A stretch of 64,000 bases of DNA from Chryseobacterium gleum. GTDB lineage: Bacteria > Bacteroidota > Bacteroidia > Flavobacteriales > Flavobacteriaceae. The notes beneath the pieces were generated by a model. The model saw only the letters and a list, made by a program, of their open reading frames with translations. It was not told the origin of the DNA and made no database searches. Below, piece after piece: positions 52,309-62,595 of this stretch (its first letter is position 1; every line of letters starts with the position of its first letter). The translations under genes and the position numbers were made by a program. The DNA lies in assembly GCA_945897915.1 (NCBI GenBank), contig CAMDGB010000002.1, positions 102,430-166,429 on the forward strand, written 5' to 3'.

Positions 52309-53058
52309 ATGCGTCGCATTTTAAATAAAATATTGAAAAAAACCCCTTCTTCTAATCAAGACGGTTTTTTTTTTGAAAAAATTACCAAAATATTAGGATT
52401 CAAACCCAATACAGAAATTTATTACAAACATGCATTCACACATCGTTCCTCTAACCAAACCGATGAAAACGGATTTCCAATTAGTTATGAACGCTTAGAG
52501 TTTTTAGGTGACGCTATGTTAGGTAGCGTAATTGCTGCTCATTTATACAAAAAAGTTCCAACAGGTGACGAAGGTTACTTAACGAAAATGAGATCTAAAA
52601 TTGTAAGTAGAGAGCATTTAAATGAGTTAGGAAAAGATTTCAACTTAGTCCAATTTATCGAAAGTAAAGTGAGTCCTTCCCATTTTGGTGATAATATACA
52701 TGGAAATTTATGCGAAGCTTTTATTGGGGCTATTTACTTAGATAAAGGTTATACCTATTGCGAAAAATTTATTCAGGAGAAAATCATCAAACAATATATA
52801 GATATTGAGCGCTTAGAAGGAAAAGTAATTAGCTATAAAAGTGTAATTATTGAATGGTGTCAGAAAGAAAAAATTACTTTCAAATTTGATATTTTTGAAG
52901 ATGATGGTAAAGAAGGCGTAAAATACTTTGGCGTAAAATTAGTTATGGACAATCAGGTAATTAGCAAAGCCAGAGCTACTTCGAAGAAAAAAGCAGAAGA
53001 AACAGCTGCGAAAAGAGCTTTTTTTGCTTTACAAGATAAAATTGAAAACAAATCCTAA
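52309..53058 (+). CDS. rnc: Ribonuclease III
   Basis: Double-strand-specific endoribonuclease acting in rRNA and mRNA processing. 249 residues, with an N-terminal extension of about 25 residues before the catalytic domain. The RNase III signature YERLEFLGDAMLG (about 64-76) carries the catalytic carboxylates, and the second acidic site is in NLCEAFIGAIYLDKG (about 138-152). The dsRNA-binding domain covers about 180-245 (SYKSVIIEWCQKEK ... SKKKAEETAAKRAF). It is 4 bases after fabF and in the same operon. Confidence 0.97.
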   Translation: MRRILNKILKKTPSSNQDGFFFEKITKILGFKPNTEIYYKHAFTHRSSNQTDENGFPISYERLEFLGDAMLGSVIAAHLYKKVPTGDEGYLTKMRSKIVSREHLNELGKDFNLVQFIESKVSPSHFGDNIHGNLCEAFIGAIYLDKGYTYCEKFIQEKIIKQYIDIERLEGKVISYKSVIIEWCQKEKITFKFDIFEDDGKEGVKYFGVKLVMDNQVISKARATSKKKAEETAAKRAFFALQDKIENKS

Positions 53059-53165
53059 TATTTTATCAACTACAACGTTTGAATTAAAAATTTAATAGTT
53101 TAGAAACCTATTTTACTGCAATTTAATAATTTTTACTCCTATCTTTACGGTTATTAAAAAAATAA

Positions 53166-53636
53166 ATGGCAAATCTTAAACTTACATTCGACGATTTTGA
53201 ATCAAATGATTTTGAGCTACTTGCGATTCATTCTAATTTAAAAGATTTTAAATTAACGTTTTTAATCAATTTAAAATTAAGTATTTTGATGGCAAAAAAT
53301 GACAACGAAATTTCAATAAAATCTTCAGACGGAACGGGAAAATTTTCTAGATTTAGTTATGACGATTTGAACCAAGATATTACTTGGGAACTCATTAAAA
53401 ATCAAACCAATTTTAATTCGAACCAAAACAATACGGGTTTCTTTTCTGAAAATAACATTACCATGAACTTAATTCCAGAATTAAAAACAGCCGATTATTT
53501 ATTAAAAATAGACAATATAGATTCCAGCTTTAAAAGCTCTGAAATCATACAAAAAATAAATACCATACAAAATGTTTCTACGATTTATAAAGTAGATACA
53601 ACTAATTTAAAATCGATAAACAATTTAATTTTTTAA
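53166..53636 (+). CDS. IPExxxVDY family protein
   Basis: 156-residue protein of the Bacteroidota-specific IPExxxVDY family, function unknown. The naming motif is recognisable but varied: IPELKTADY, with Ala where Val is usual, at about residues 102-110. No signal peptide or membrane segment; N-terminus FDDFESNDFELLAIHSNL. As in relatives, it sits between rnc and pyk, ending 2 bases before the pyk start, so a role in RNA or pyruvate kinase biology is suggested only by position. A one-mismatch box (TATCTTTA at 53140) lies upstream in the 107-base gap after rnc. Confidence 0.9.
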   Translation: MANLKLTFDDFESNDFELLAIHSNLKDFKLTFLINLKLSILMAKNDNEISIKSSDGTGKFSRFSYDDLNQDITWELIKNQTNFNSNQNNTGFFSENNITMNLIPELKTADYLLKIDNIDSSFKSSEIIQKINTIQNVSTIYKVDTTNLKSINNLIF

Positions 53637-53638
53637 AG

Positions 53639-55069
53639 ATGCATACTACCAAAAAAACAAAAATTGTTGCCACATTAGGCCCAGCTTGTAGCAGTAAAGA
53701 AGTAATTAAAAAAATGATTGACGCGGGTGTTAATGTTTTTAGAATTAATTTTTCGCATGCAGATTATACAGATGTAAAAGAAAAAATAGATATCATCCGC
53801 GAATTAAATGATGAATTTGGTTATACCACTTCTATTTTAGCCGATTTACAAGGCCCAAAATTACGCGTAGGTGTTATGAAGGAAGATGTATTAGTAAATC
53901 CTGGAGATATTATTACTTTTCAAACCTCAGAAGATATTCCTGGAACGGCTGAAAGAGTTTACATGAACTATAAAGAATTTCCGAAAGATGTAAATCCTGG
54001 AGAAAGAATCCTTTTAGATGATGGAAAACTAATGTTTGAAGCTATTGAAACCAATAGAGTTGACGAAGTAGTTTGTAAAGTAATTCAAGGAGGGCCATTA
54101 AAATCTAAAAAAGGAGTAAATTTACCTAACACAAAAGTATCGCTTCCTGCATTAACAGTAAAAGATATAAAAGATGCCATTTTTGCTTGTGAAAACAAAG
54201 TAGATTGGATGGCACTATCTTTTGTTAGAACTAAAGAAGATATTAAAGACCTACAAGATTTAATTGCACAACATTCTGAACACAAAATTCCAATTGTAGC
54301 TAAAATTGAAAAACCAGAAGCAGTTGAAAATATAGACGAAATTGTAATTGCCTGTGATGGTTTAATGGTTGCTCGTGGTGATTTAGGAGTAGAAGTGCCC
54401 GCACAAGAAGTCCCTTTAATTCAGAAAAAACTAATTTTAAAAGCAAAATTAGCGCGTATTCCAGTAATTGTAGCTACTCAGATGATGGAAACAATGATTA
54501 CTAGTTTAACACCTACAAGAGCAGAGGTAAACGATGTGGCCAATTCAGTAATGGATGGTGCGGATGCCGTAATGCTTTCAGGAGAAACTTCTGTTGGAAA
54601 TTATCCAGTACAAGTTATTGAAACCATGACAAGTATTATTGAAAGCGTAGAAGATTCTCCACTTATTAATGTGCCTCATATTGCACCTACAAAAAGAAAT
54701 GATAGATACATCACTAAATCTATTTGTTTTAATGCTGCGGCCATGGCAGATACGATAGATGCGAAAGCTGTTACAACATTAACAAATAGTGGTTATACTG
54801 CTTTTCAAATTTCAGCTTGGAGACCACACGCGCATATTTTAGTATTTACCTCAAACAAAAGAATTTTAACTCAATTAAATTTACTTTGGGGTGTACGGGC
54901 TTTTTTCTATGATAAGTTTACAAGTACTGATGATACCATTGATGATATTAACAAAATATGTAAAGAAAAGAAATATGTAAAACAAGGTGATATTTTAGTT
55001 AATTTAGCTTCTATGCCAATTGCTAATAAAGGGATGGTAAATACCTTAAGAATTTCTGAGATTGAATAA
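53639..55069 (+). CDS. pyk: Pyruvate kinase
   Basis: Glycolytic enzyme making pyruvate and ATP from phosphoenolpyruvate and ADP. 476 residues. Motifs: KIVATLGPACSS, FRINFSHADYTD (about 33-44), ILADLQGPKLRVG, the signature with catalytic Lys IPIVAKIEKPEAVENID (about 217-233), GLMVARGDLGVEVP, and ATQMMETMITSLTPTRAEVNDVANSVMDG (only parts cited). The C-terminal regulatory domain is about 355-476. It ends the acpP-pyk run with only 2 bases after the IPExxxVDY gene, and a strong bidirectional terminator follows. Confidence 0.97.
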   Translation: MHTTKKTKIVATLGPACSSKEVIKKMIDAGVNVFRINFSHADYTDVKEKIDIIRELNDEFGYTTSILADLQGPKLRVGVMKEDVLVNPGDIITFQTSEDIPGTAERVYMNYKEFPKDVNPGERILLDDGKLMFEAIETNRVDEVVCKVIQGGPLKSKKGVNLPNTKVSLPALTVKDIKDAIFACENKVDWMALSFVRTKEDIKDLQDLIAQHSEHKIPIVAKIEKPEAVENIDEIVIACDGLMVARGDLGVEVPAQEVPLIQKKLILKAKLARIPVIVATQMMETMITSLTPTRAEVNDVANSVMDGADAVMLSGETSVGNYPVQVIETMTSIIESVEDSPLINVPHIAPTKRNDRYITKSICFNAAAMADTIDAKAVTTLTNSGYTAFQISAWRPHAHILVFTSNKRILTQLNLLWGVRAFFYDKFTSTDDTIDDINKICKEKKYVKQGDILVNLASMPIANKGMVNTLRISEIE

Positions 55070-55087
55070 CAAAACAATTTAAAATAT

Positions 55088-55124
55088 AAAATCCCAAATT
55101 CTTAATTGAATTTGGGATTTTTTT
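55088..55124. terminator. Bidirectional terminator between pyk and adhesin-like gene
   Basis: Arms AAATCCCAAATTC / GAATTTGGGATTT with a 6-base loop, T7 on the plus strand and an A-rich flank for the minus strand. Confidence 0.9.
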
Positions 55125-55135
55125 ATTCCTTTTTA

Positions 55136-58100
55136 CTATCGTTTTAAACTAAAATGAGATTTAAAAATACCTTTTTGCTTACTCTGTGTAATAAATTCTA
55201 CAGAAAACCAATAATCTGTTGATGGTAAATCTTTACCTTCATATTTTCCATCCCAGCCAGAACTAGCAGGAGAAATTTGTTTTAATAATTTTCCGTATCT
55301 ATCAAAAATGGAGATTGTACTATTGGGTTGTTGTGCTAAATCAAAAATATTCCAAGTGTCGTGAAAAGTGTCTCCATTTGGAGTAAAATAATTTGGATAA
55401 TTAATGATATAAATAGGCCCAATTCTTGTAGGTGTACAGTTTCCTAATGTATCAAAAATAGTAACAAAATAATCACCTGTAACTAAGTTTGTAAAGGTAT
55501 TACTCGTTTGAATTGGACTTAATGTTCCGTTTGGATATTCTAACTGATAGTTATAGTTTCCGAACCCCTCTGTAATGTTGACAGTAATAAAAGTACCATC
55601 TGTGTCAAATTCTGGGCTTACTGTAAAGTTAGCTTTAGCCGGGCTTGATTGTATAATCGTAACTGTTGTATTATTATAATTACAAGCCGAACCCACATCT
55701 GGAATGAGTTTAACAAACGTAACATTATATACCCCAACTTGCGTTGCGGTAAAATTAGTTCCTGTTCCTAATAAAGTTCCATTTAAAAACCAATTAGCTG
55801 TAAAAACCGAAGGATTTAAACCAGTTTGAATCGTATAAGGGCTAATTAATGCATTAGAAATCGGATCTACGCAAATAACCCCTTGCGGTAATGTAATATT
55901 TAATAAAGGATGAACTGTAAAAGTAAACGACTGTTGAGCATTACAATTTATATTATTCAATGCAGATGCATAGACATAATAGGTATATGTACCTGGAGTA
56001 GAAATATTTAAATTAGTAATTAAATTGGCAGCATTCCCTCCTGGTTGCGAATAATAATTTAAATTGAAACCAACGGAAGGCAAAGTAGGTAATACATATG
56101 TTCCACATTCCTCGGTGTCAAATACTAAAGCTAAGGCCGCTAAATTTGGGGTTTGAGACACAATTATGTCAAAACTATCTTGAGCAAAACAAATTGTTCT
56201 GTCCCCGTTTGATGCAACCACCCATATTGTAGTAGTTATATTAGGAACATTAAATACAAAACCGTTTGCAACCGGTAATGTTCCAGCTTGATCATAAAAA
56301 TATCCTATAGTATAGTTTTCTGGCGATGCCGGCACATGCGTTAGAGCTGGTAATGTATAATTTTGAGTTTCGCATACGGGAACGTTGCTATAATTTGGTA
56401 AATTAATACCGCTATACGTTACAGTAAATGGTCTATTAATTGTACAATTAGTTACCGTGTCAATATTATATAAATAAAATGTTTGCGTAGTAGAAAAAAC
56501 TGTCAATGAAGACACCAAAGTACCTCCTCCGCTTGGGCCACCTGGCGCAGTATATATTGTGCCGTTAACTGGTTGTGGAATCGAATAAGGTGTACATTCA
56601 AATCTATCTAAAACACCATCAGCGGGTGGAAACGGATTCAGACTTATGGTAAATGATAGCTCATTCGAACAACCATTCGCATCGGGTCCGTTAAATACAA
56701 AATAAGTTCCTGGATTTAATCTGACTCCAGATAAATCTATAATATTTCCAGCTGAAAGAGGTATTTGCCCTAAAGTGGTTGGCCCACCCGGCAAAGTATA
56801 ATATGAGCCATTTGTTAAAACAGGTAATACAAATTCGCCACAATACACACCACTAGTAATTACATCTACCAAAGGCAACGGATTAATAATAATATTATAA
56901 TTCAAATTGTCTGAACAGTTTGGCAACAATGTTGTATTGGCATAATAATATATTACTTGAGAAGTTGTTATTGGAATAGTAGGATTTATCACAGAACCAC
57001 CTCCCAAAGGAGCGGTATAATAGGCGCCAAAAGCGATAGCTGGTAATGTATAGCTATTACATGCAGGTATTGTAGTAAACAAATTTGTATCAATTATGTT
57101 AATTTGAAAATCCGTTTCTAAAGTACAACCACCAGGGTTTCCGTTTGCGTCAATAAAAGAAGTACTATTATATATGTACATTATTTGAGTAGCGGTTATA
57201 GTATTCCCAGCAAAATAGGGTATGCCCGTTCCTCCAGGTTGAGAAAAATAATTTCCATTAGTTAATGCTGGTAATACATACGAATTACAATAAATTACAT
57301 CTGGTAAAGTATCAATTAAAGGTAGTGGGCGAATGTTGATATTAAATAATTCATCTCTACAAAAAACCCCATTTACCTCAGCATAATAATAAACTGGTTG
57401 AATAATATTTATTTGACTCGCATTTGAAAAAATAGTCCCGGTAGGAATTAATGTGCCTGAACCTGTTGGTCCTCCTGGAGCGGTATAAAAAGTCCCAATA
57501 TTATATGGTGGAGAAGGTATAGTAAATGAACCACAATTATCTAAAAGTGGGCTATATTCATCCACAAAGTAAGCTAAAAAAGAAGATTCGTTGAAACAAC
57601 CATTCACATCAGGTCCGTAATATATATAATACATAGCACTTTCATCAATTATATTACCTGCAAATAGTGCTGTACCAGAACCCCCTGGGCCAGTAAAATA
57701 ATTTCCATTTATTAAAACAGGTAAAACATAATTACTACAAGCAACCACATCGGCTAAATCATCAACAAGTGGTAATGGGTTTACAATAATATCTACACTT
57801 GTAACATCAAAACAGGACGGATTAGAACTATTTTGCATTCTGATCCAAACCGTTACAGAAGTTGTACCATTTGGAATTGTAACGGAACTAATTATGCCTG
57901 TATTCCCAGCTACAGCATTAGCTTGGTTAGAAAAATATAAAACATTATAACCTGTTAATCCGTTTAATACTTGAAGATCCAAATTAGCTAAAAAATATGT
58001 TGTTGCAGTAGCTGCTTCACACAATTCCACATCAACGGGCTGAGTAGCATTAACAACCGGATTTATTACTAAATCAAATTGATATACGGCATCACAAAAT

Positions 58101-59347
58101 GAGTTTGATATCGTATTAAAAATTTTAACATAAATAATTTGACCTATTGTTGTAGAAAAATTAGTTGTCCCGACAATAGGATTATTTGAAGTTATATCGG
58201 CCATAGAAGCATAATAAAACAGATCATAAGTTGTGTTATTTAGACCTAATTGGGTTTCATTATTTATAGTTAAATCAAAAGAATAGCTCGCTGCACCTGT
58301 GTTACACGTTTGTAAATTAATAGGGGTAGCAACCGCCAAATTATTAACCACGACCGTATCGGTTAAGAAACACGACCCTTTAGTAACTTCAACAGAATAA
58401 GTTCCTGGGGTATTTACAGTATAAGCCGATGTATTTCCGCCAACTGGATTCCCGTTTTGAAGCCACTGATAAGTATATGTATTATCTAACTGAGTATTTA
58501 ATTGAATTGGATTTCCTGAGCAAATAGTTTGATCTGGACCTAAATCTAATGTGGTTGTAAAACTTCCTCCAGAAATAAATACAGCAGAATCATATCCTGA
58601 ATTATTATAATCCCCAATTACCAATCGTATTTTATATGGTACATTTGGAATTACTGCCGAAGCCGCATTCATAACGACAGTATGTCCTCTAATATTTAAT
58701 GTAGAAGCCGGAATATTAGTTGGATTGTATGTGCTAAAAAAATTTGAATTCGCCGATTCGCAATTGGTATTATATAATTTATTTCTAATGTCTTTAACCG
58801 TAACTGGCATAATAGTTCCTGGAATAACTGCTAAATTGGTTGAAACACCTGTATTTAAATTGGTTAAAACAAAAGCAAAAACATCACTAAAAGCACATTG
58901 GTATTCACCATATTCATTTGAAGCAAATAAAAAATCAAAACTAAAACTATTTGAAACGGGAATAAAATCGAACTCTAAAAAAGCCACGTCGGTTATTGTG
59001 GAAGATTGACCAGTGCTGTTACTTATACTTTGTAAATAAGCATCTGTATTGGTATTAATTTGTGAACTTAAAGTAGCATTATTACTATAATTTCCTTGGG
59101 TGTTCATCGCCAAACCATTTCTAATAATAATTCCTTCATTTATAGGAAAAGCAGATCCGTTTTTATTAAAATAGGCAACAGATTGGTTGGAGGAAATAGC
59201 AATATTTGAAACTGTGACACAAGAATTTACAAGCAATAAATCTACAAGTTGAGCAGGAGTATTAGTAGTGTTGTCTATTGTAATGGTTTGCGAAAACACA
59301 CTAGAACTTAATGCTAATATTAAAATATAAAGGGACTTCAAATTCAT
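55136..59347 (-). CDS. T9SS-secreted choice-of-anchor L protein with gliding-motility C-terminal domain
   Basis: 1403-residue secreted protein from the ATG at 59347 (signal MNLKSLYILILALSSSVFSQ); the longer frame starts at a GTG at 59374. Layout: choice-of-anchor L domain (about 20-270; VAFLEFDFIPVSNSFSFDFLFASNEYGEY cited in part as FLFASNEYGEY); a PKD/Ig-like unit with DLGPDQTICSGNPI (about 270-330); two beta domains; at least eight repeated modules from about 535 to 1170 with the pattern C..Y.LP.L..G.YY..PGG; and a C-terminal CHU_C-type domain (NYFTPNGDTFHDTWNI ... SIFDRYGKLLK ... YWFSVEF) that targets it to type IX secretion. Probably a surface adhesin; single gene between terminators. Confidence 0.92.
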   Translation of the reverse strand: MNLKSLYILILALSSSVFSQTITIDNTTNTPAQLVDLLLVNSCVTVSNIAISSNQSVAYFNKNGSAFPINEGIIIRNGLAMNTQGNYSNNATLSSQINTNTDAYLQSISNSTGQSSTITDVAFLEFDFIPVSNSFSFDFLFASNEYGEYQCAFSDVFAFVLTNLNTGVSTNLAVIPGTIMPVTVKDIRNKLYNTNCESANSNFFSTYNPTNIPASTLNIRGHTVVMNAASAVIPNVPYKIRLVIGDYNNSGYDSAVFISGGSFTTTLDLGPDQTICSGNPIQLNTQLDNTYTYQWLQNGNPVGGNTSAYTVNTPGTYSVEVTKGSCFLTDTVVVNNLAVATPINLQTCNTGAASYSFDLTINNETQLGLNNTTYDLFYYASMADITSNNPIVGTTNFSTTIGQIIYVKIFNTISNSFCDAVYQFDLVINPVVNATQPVDVELCEAATATTYFLANLDLQVLNGLTGYNVLYFSNQANAVAGNTGIISSVTIPNGTTSVTVWIRMQNSSNPSCFDVTSVDIIVNPLPLVDDLADVVACSNYVLPVLINGNYFTGPGGSGTALFAGNIIDESAMYYIYYGPDVNGCFNESSFLAYFVDEYSPLLDNCGSFTIPSPPYNIGTFYTAPGGPTGSGTLIPTGTIFSNASQINIIQPVYYYAEVNGVFCRDELFNINIRPLPLIDTLPDVIYCNSYVLPALTNGNYFSQPGGTGIPYFAGNTITATQIMYIYNSTSFIDANGNPGGCTLETDFQINIIDTNLFTTIPACNSYTLPAIAFGAYYTAPLGGGSVINPTIPITTSQVIYYYANTTLLPNCSDNLNYNIIINPLPLVDVITSGVYCGEFVLPVLTNGSYYTLPGGPTTLGQIPLSAGNIIDLSGVRLNPGTYFVFNGPDANGCSNELSFTISLNPFPPADGVLDRFECTPYSIPQPVNGTIYTAPGGPSGGGTLVSSLTVFSTTQTFYLYNIDTVTNCTINRPFTVTYSGINLPNYSNVPVCETQNYTLPALTHVPASPENYTIGYFYDQAGTLPVANGFVFNVPNITTTIWVVASNGDRTICFAQDSFDIIVSQTPNLAALALVFDTEECGTYVLPTLPSVGFNLNYYSQPGGNAANLITNLNISTPGTYTYYVYASALNNINCNAQQSFTFTVHPLLNITLPQGVICVDPISNALISPYTIQTGLNPSVFTANWFLNGTLLGTGTNFTATQVGVYNVTFVKLIPDVGSACNYNNTTVTIIQSSPAKANFTVSPEFDTDGTFITVNITEGFGNYNYQLEYPNGTLSPIQTSNTFTNLVTGDYFVTIFDTLGNCTPTRIGPIYIINYPNYFTPNGDTFHDTWNIFDLAQQPNSTISIFDRYGKLLKQISPASSGWDGKYEGKDLPSTDYWFSVEFITQSKQKGIFKSHFSLKR

Positions 59348-59402
59348 ATTATTAGTGTAGTTTTGAATTATCACATAAATTTATGAAATATTTTAAATAA
59401 AA

Positions 59403-59432
59403 AAAAAGCATATTAAAATTAATATGCTTTTT
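59403..59432 (-). terminator. Terminator after lepA
   Basis: 14-base perfect arms (AAAAAGCATATTAA / TTAATATGCTTTTT), 2-base loop, 12 bases past the lepA stop, with T-runs on both strands. Confidence 0.85.
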
Positions 59433-59444
59433 GTTGTATTATAT

Positions 59445-61241
59445 TTAATCGTTCAACTTTAAAACGGCCATAAATGCTTCTTGCGGAATTTCTACATTTC
59501 CTACTTGGCGCATTCGTTTTTTACCTTTTTTCTGTTTTTCGAGTAATTTACGTTTACGAGAAATATCACCTCCATAACATTTTGCAGTAACATCTTTACG
59601 AAGTGCTTTTATGGTTTCTCGTGCGATAATTTTAGCTCCAATTGCTGCTTGAATTGGAATATCAAATTGCTGACGTGGAATTAATTCGCGTAATTTCTCA
59701 CACATTTTTTTACCGATATTATATGCGTTGTCTTCGTGAATAAGAGCAGATAGTGCATCTACAGAAGTAGCATTTAATAAAACATCTAATCTTACCAATT
59801 TTGAAGTTCTCATTCCTATTGGATGATAATCAAAAGAAGCATATCCTTTAGAAACGGTTTTCAATCGGTCGTAAAAATCGAATACAATTTCTGCCAAAGG
59901 CATATCAAAATTTAGCTCTACTCGTTCAGTAGTTAGGTAAGTTTGATTGGTAATTAAACCCCTCTTTTCAATACATAAACTCATTACATTTCCAACATAA
60001 TCAGATTTTGTAATGATAGTTGCTTTAATATATGGCTCTTCTACGCGGTCAAGCTTACTTGGTTCTGGTAAATCAGATGGATTGTTTATTATAAAACCCA
60101 CTTCTGGTTCTTTCTTTGTGTAAGCCAAATAAGAAACGTTAGGTACAGTTGTAATAACGGTCATATCAAACTCACGTTCTAATCGTTCTTGAATAATTTC
60201 CATATGTAACATTCCTAAGAATCCACATCGAAAACCAAATCCTAAAGCGGCAGAGCTTTCTGGTAAAAACACCAAAGACGCGTCGTTTAATTGTAGTTTT
60301 TCCATGGAAGAACGTAAATCTTCGTAATCTTCAGTGTCTACAGGATAAATTCCTGCAAAAACCATTGGTTTTACATCTTCAAATCCGATAATCATATTAG
60401 TTGTGGGCTCCTTTGCGTCTGTAACGGTGTCACCAACTTTTACTTCTTTTGCTTCTTTTATTCCAGAAATTAAATAGCCAACATCTCCCGTAGAGATTAC
60501 ATTTTTTGGAACCTGATTTAATTTTAAAGTCCCAACCTCATCGGCAAAATATTCTTTACCGGTTGCCATAAATTTAATTTTCTGCCCTTTTTTAATTTCA
60601 CCGTTTACGACACGGAAAATTACTTCAATTCCTCTAAACGGATTGTAATGTGAATCGAAAATTAATGCTTGTAAAGGTTCGTCTTTAGTGCCTTTTGGAT
60701 GTGGAATTTTTTCAATAATGGCTGCTAAAATATTTTCTACTCCAAACCCTGTTTTCCCTGAGGCGTGAATAATATCTTCTAATTTGCATCCTAATAAATC
60801 AATAATATCGTCTGAAACTTCTTCCGGATTAGCAGACGGTAAATCTACTTTATTTAAAACAGGAATAATTTCCAAATCGTTATCTAAAGCTAAATATAAA
60901 TTTGAAATAGTTTGTGCTTGAATACTTTGTGCGGCATCAACAATTAACAAAGCCCCTTCACAAGCAGCAATACTTCGAGACACTTCATAAGAAAAATCTA
61001 CGTGGCCCGGGGTGTCAATTAAATTTAAAATATATTCTTGCCCTTTGTAAGTATATTCCATTTGAATCGCGTGGCTTTTAATGGTAATACCACGTTCGCG
61101 CTCCAAATCCATATTATCTAACAATTGCGCTTTTTCTTCTCTAGCAGTAACGGTTTGTGTAGCGCCCAAAAGTCTATCGGCTAATGTGCTTTTTCCGTGA
61201 TCAATATGTGCAATTATGCAAAAATTTCTAATGTGTTTCAT
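59445..61241 (-). CDS. lepA: Elongation factor 4 (LepA)
   Basis: Translational GTPase acting on ribosomes, described as back-translocase or as an initiation/assembly factor. 598 residues from ATG 61241 ([20 protein letters not shown]), the family's usual length; an ATG four codons upstream gives an unneeded extension. GTPase motifs: HIDHGKST (G1), RERGITIKS (G2), [11 protein letters not shown] (G3), VLNKVDLP (G4). The LepA-specific C-terminal domain ends with [19 protein letters not shown] and [11 protein letters not shown] promoter box lies 82 bases upstream; the leader holds a 2 x 19-base tandem repeat. Confidence 0.97.
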   Translation of the reverse strand: MKHIRNFCIIAHIDHGKSTLADRLLGATQTVTAREEKAQLLDNMDLERERGITIKSHAIQMEYTYKGQEYILNLIDTPGHVDFSYEVSRSIAACEGALLIVDAAQSIQAQTISNLYLALDNDLEIIPVLNKVDLPSANPEEVSDDIIDLLGCKLEDIIHASGKTGFGVENILAAIIEKIPHPKGTKDEPLQALIFDSHYNPFRGIEVIFRVVNGEIKKGQKIKFMATGKEYFADEVGTLKLNQVPKNVISTGDVGYLISGIKEAKEVKVGDTVTDAKEPTTNMIIGFEDVKPMVFAGIYPVDTEDYEDLRSSMEKLQLNDASLVFLPESSAALGFGFRCGFLGMLHMEIIQERLEREFDMTVITTVPNVSYLAYTKKEPEVGFIINNPSDLPEPSKLDRVEEPYIKATIITKSDYVGNVMSLCIEKRGLITNQTYLTTERVELNFDMPLAEIVFDFYDRLKTVSKGYASFDYHPIGMRTSKLVRLDVLLNATSVDALSALIHEDNAYNIGKKMCEKLRELIPRQQFDIPIQAAIGAKIIARETIKALRKDVTAKCYGGDISRKRKLLEKQKKGKKRMRQVGNVEIPQEAFMAVLKLND

Positions 61242-61244
61242 ATT

Positions 61245-61282
61245 CAATTTCAAAAATCAATAACAATTTCGAAAATCAATAA
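61245..61282. repeat. Tandem 19-base repeat in the lepA leader
   Basis: Two adjacent copies of CAATTTCRAAAATCAATAA (plus strand), differing at one position, directly upstream of the lepA start. Confidence 0.7.
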
Positions 61283-61322
61283 AATATTGAAACTAAAATT
61301 GTTTTACTTCGTTTATAATCTG

Positions 61323-61330
61323 CAAATGTA
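61323..61330 (-). promoter_or_regulatory. -7 promoter box of lepA
   Basis: TACATTTG on the minus strand, 81 bases from the lepA start. No TTG at standard spacing. Confidence 0.5.
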
Positions 61331-61375
61331 GGGTAATTATGCGGTTTTGAAAAAGAATAATTTAGGAATAACTTA

Positions 61376-62452
61376 TTAAAACTCAATCTTCAATTGATAC
61401 ACCACAAATTTTTTCTGATGTGTGTTTAAATTATTCAAGGAAATGCCCAATAATCGGACAGAATTTTTCAATTTTTCTTGATATAATAATTCTTTTGCGG
61501 CTTCAAAAATCAAATTTTTATCGGAAATAAAATACTGTACCGTTTTACTTCTAGTTTGTTGTGAAAAATCAGAATATTTTATTTTTAAAGTAATAGTTTT
61601 TCCAGCTATTTTATATTTTTTAATACGACGTTCAATTTCTTCCGCAATGTTTTTTAAACGTTCTTCCATGTAAATTTCCGAAGATAAATTTTTATCAAAA
61701 GTGCGTTCTGCTCCAACAGATTTCATTTCTCTATTGGATTTAACTTGATTAAAACTTATGCCTCGAGATAAATTATAGTACGATTTGCCGCTATTCCCAA
61801 AATGTTTTTCTAGATATTCTAACGATTTGGTTTTTAAATCTGTCCCGGAATAAATGCCTAATTGATACATTTTTTCAGCAGTGACTTTTCCAATTCCGTA
61901 GAATTTTTTTACGTCTAACACTTCAATAAACGCTTCCACCTCATCCGGATTTACTGTTTTTTGTCCGTTTGGTTTATTAAAATCACTAGCGATTTTAGCA
62001 ACAAATTTATTTACAGAAATACCTGCAGAGGCTGTTAAACCAGTCACTTCAAATATTTTTTGTCGGATTTCTTTAGCAATTAATGTCGCACTCGGATTTC
62101 CTTTTTTATTTTCCGTAACATCTAAATAAGCTTCATCTAAGGAAAGTGGTTCTACCAAATCTGTATATTCATAAAATATTTTTCTAATTTGTTTAGAAAC
62201 TTCTTTATATCGTTCAAAATTAGGTTTAACAAAAATTAAATCAGCACATAAACGAGTGGCTTGCGCCCCACTCATTGCGCTTTTTACTCCAAATTTTCTT
62301 GCTTCATAACTGGCAGCGCTTACTACACCACGAATTTCGTTTCCACCCACAGCAATTGGCTTTCCTTTCAAATCAGGATTGTCCAATTGCTCCACAGACG
62401 CATAAAAGGCATCCATGTCAATGTGAATTATTTTTCGTTGTATAATTTCCAT
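61376..62452 (-). CDS. dinB: DNA polymerase IV (DinB)
   Basis: Y-family translesion polymerase, error-prone bypass of damaged bases. 358 residues from the ATG at 62452 (MEIIQRKIIHIDMDAFYASV); the frame is open 21 codons further, but that part is cysteine/phenylalanine-rich and runs into promoter-like DNA (GTACTTTG just upstream), so the shorter form is preferred. Catalytic acidic residues: IDMDAFYASVEQ (about 10-21) and SLDEAYLDVT (about 103-112). The thumb segment FYGIGKVTAEKM and the little-finger domain follow. The C-terminus (FVVYQLKIEF) lacks an obvious sliding-clamp QLxLF motif. No LexA-type box was recognised. Confidence 0.94.
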   Translation of the reverse strand: MEIIQRKIIHIDMDAFYASVEQLDNPDLKGKPIAVGGNEIRGVVSAASYEARKFGVKSAMSGAQATRLCADLIFVKPNFERYKEVSKQIRKIFYEYTDLVEPLSLDEAYLDVTENKKGNPSATLIAKEIRQKIFEVTGLTASAGISVNKFVAKIASDFNKPNGQKTVNPDEVEAFIEVLDVKKFYGIGKVTAEKMYQLGIYSGTDLKTKSLEYLEKHFGNSGKSYYNLSRGISFNQVKSNREMKSVGAERTFDKNLSSEIYMEERLKNIAEEIERRIKKYKIAGKTITLKIKYSDFSQQTRSKTVQYFISDKNLIFEAAKELLYQEKLKNSVRLLGISLNNLNTHQKKFVVYQLKIEF

Positions 62453-62566
62453 AAGATTTACAAAGTACTGAAAAAAAATGCATTTTATCGAACACAAATT
62501 TTTACATAAAAACAAGCCATTAAGCCTTTATAAAAAAACTTATATGACTTATATGCTTAAATATTG

Positions 62567-62574
62567 TAATTTTG
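62567..62574 (+). promoter_or_regulatory. -7 promoter box of the CYTH gene
   Basis: TAATTTTG, 21 bases before the ATG at 62596. It excludes the TTG start at 62572, which lies within the box. Confidence 0.55.
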
Positions 62575-62595
62575 ATTCTTTATATTTTAAGAATT

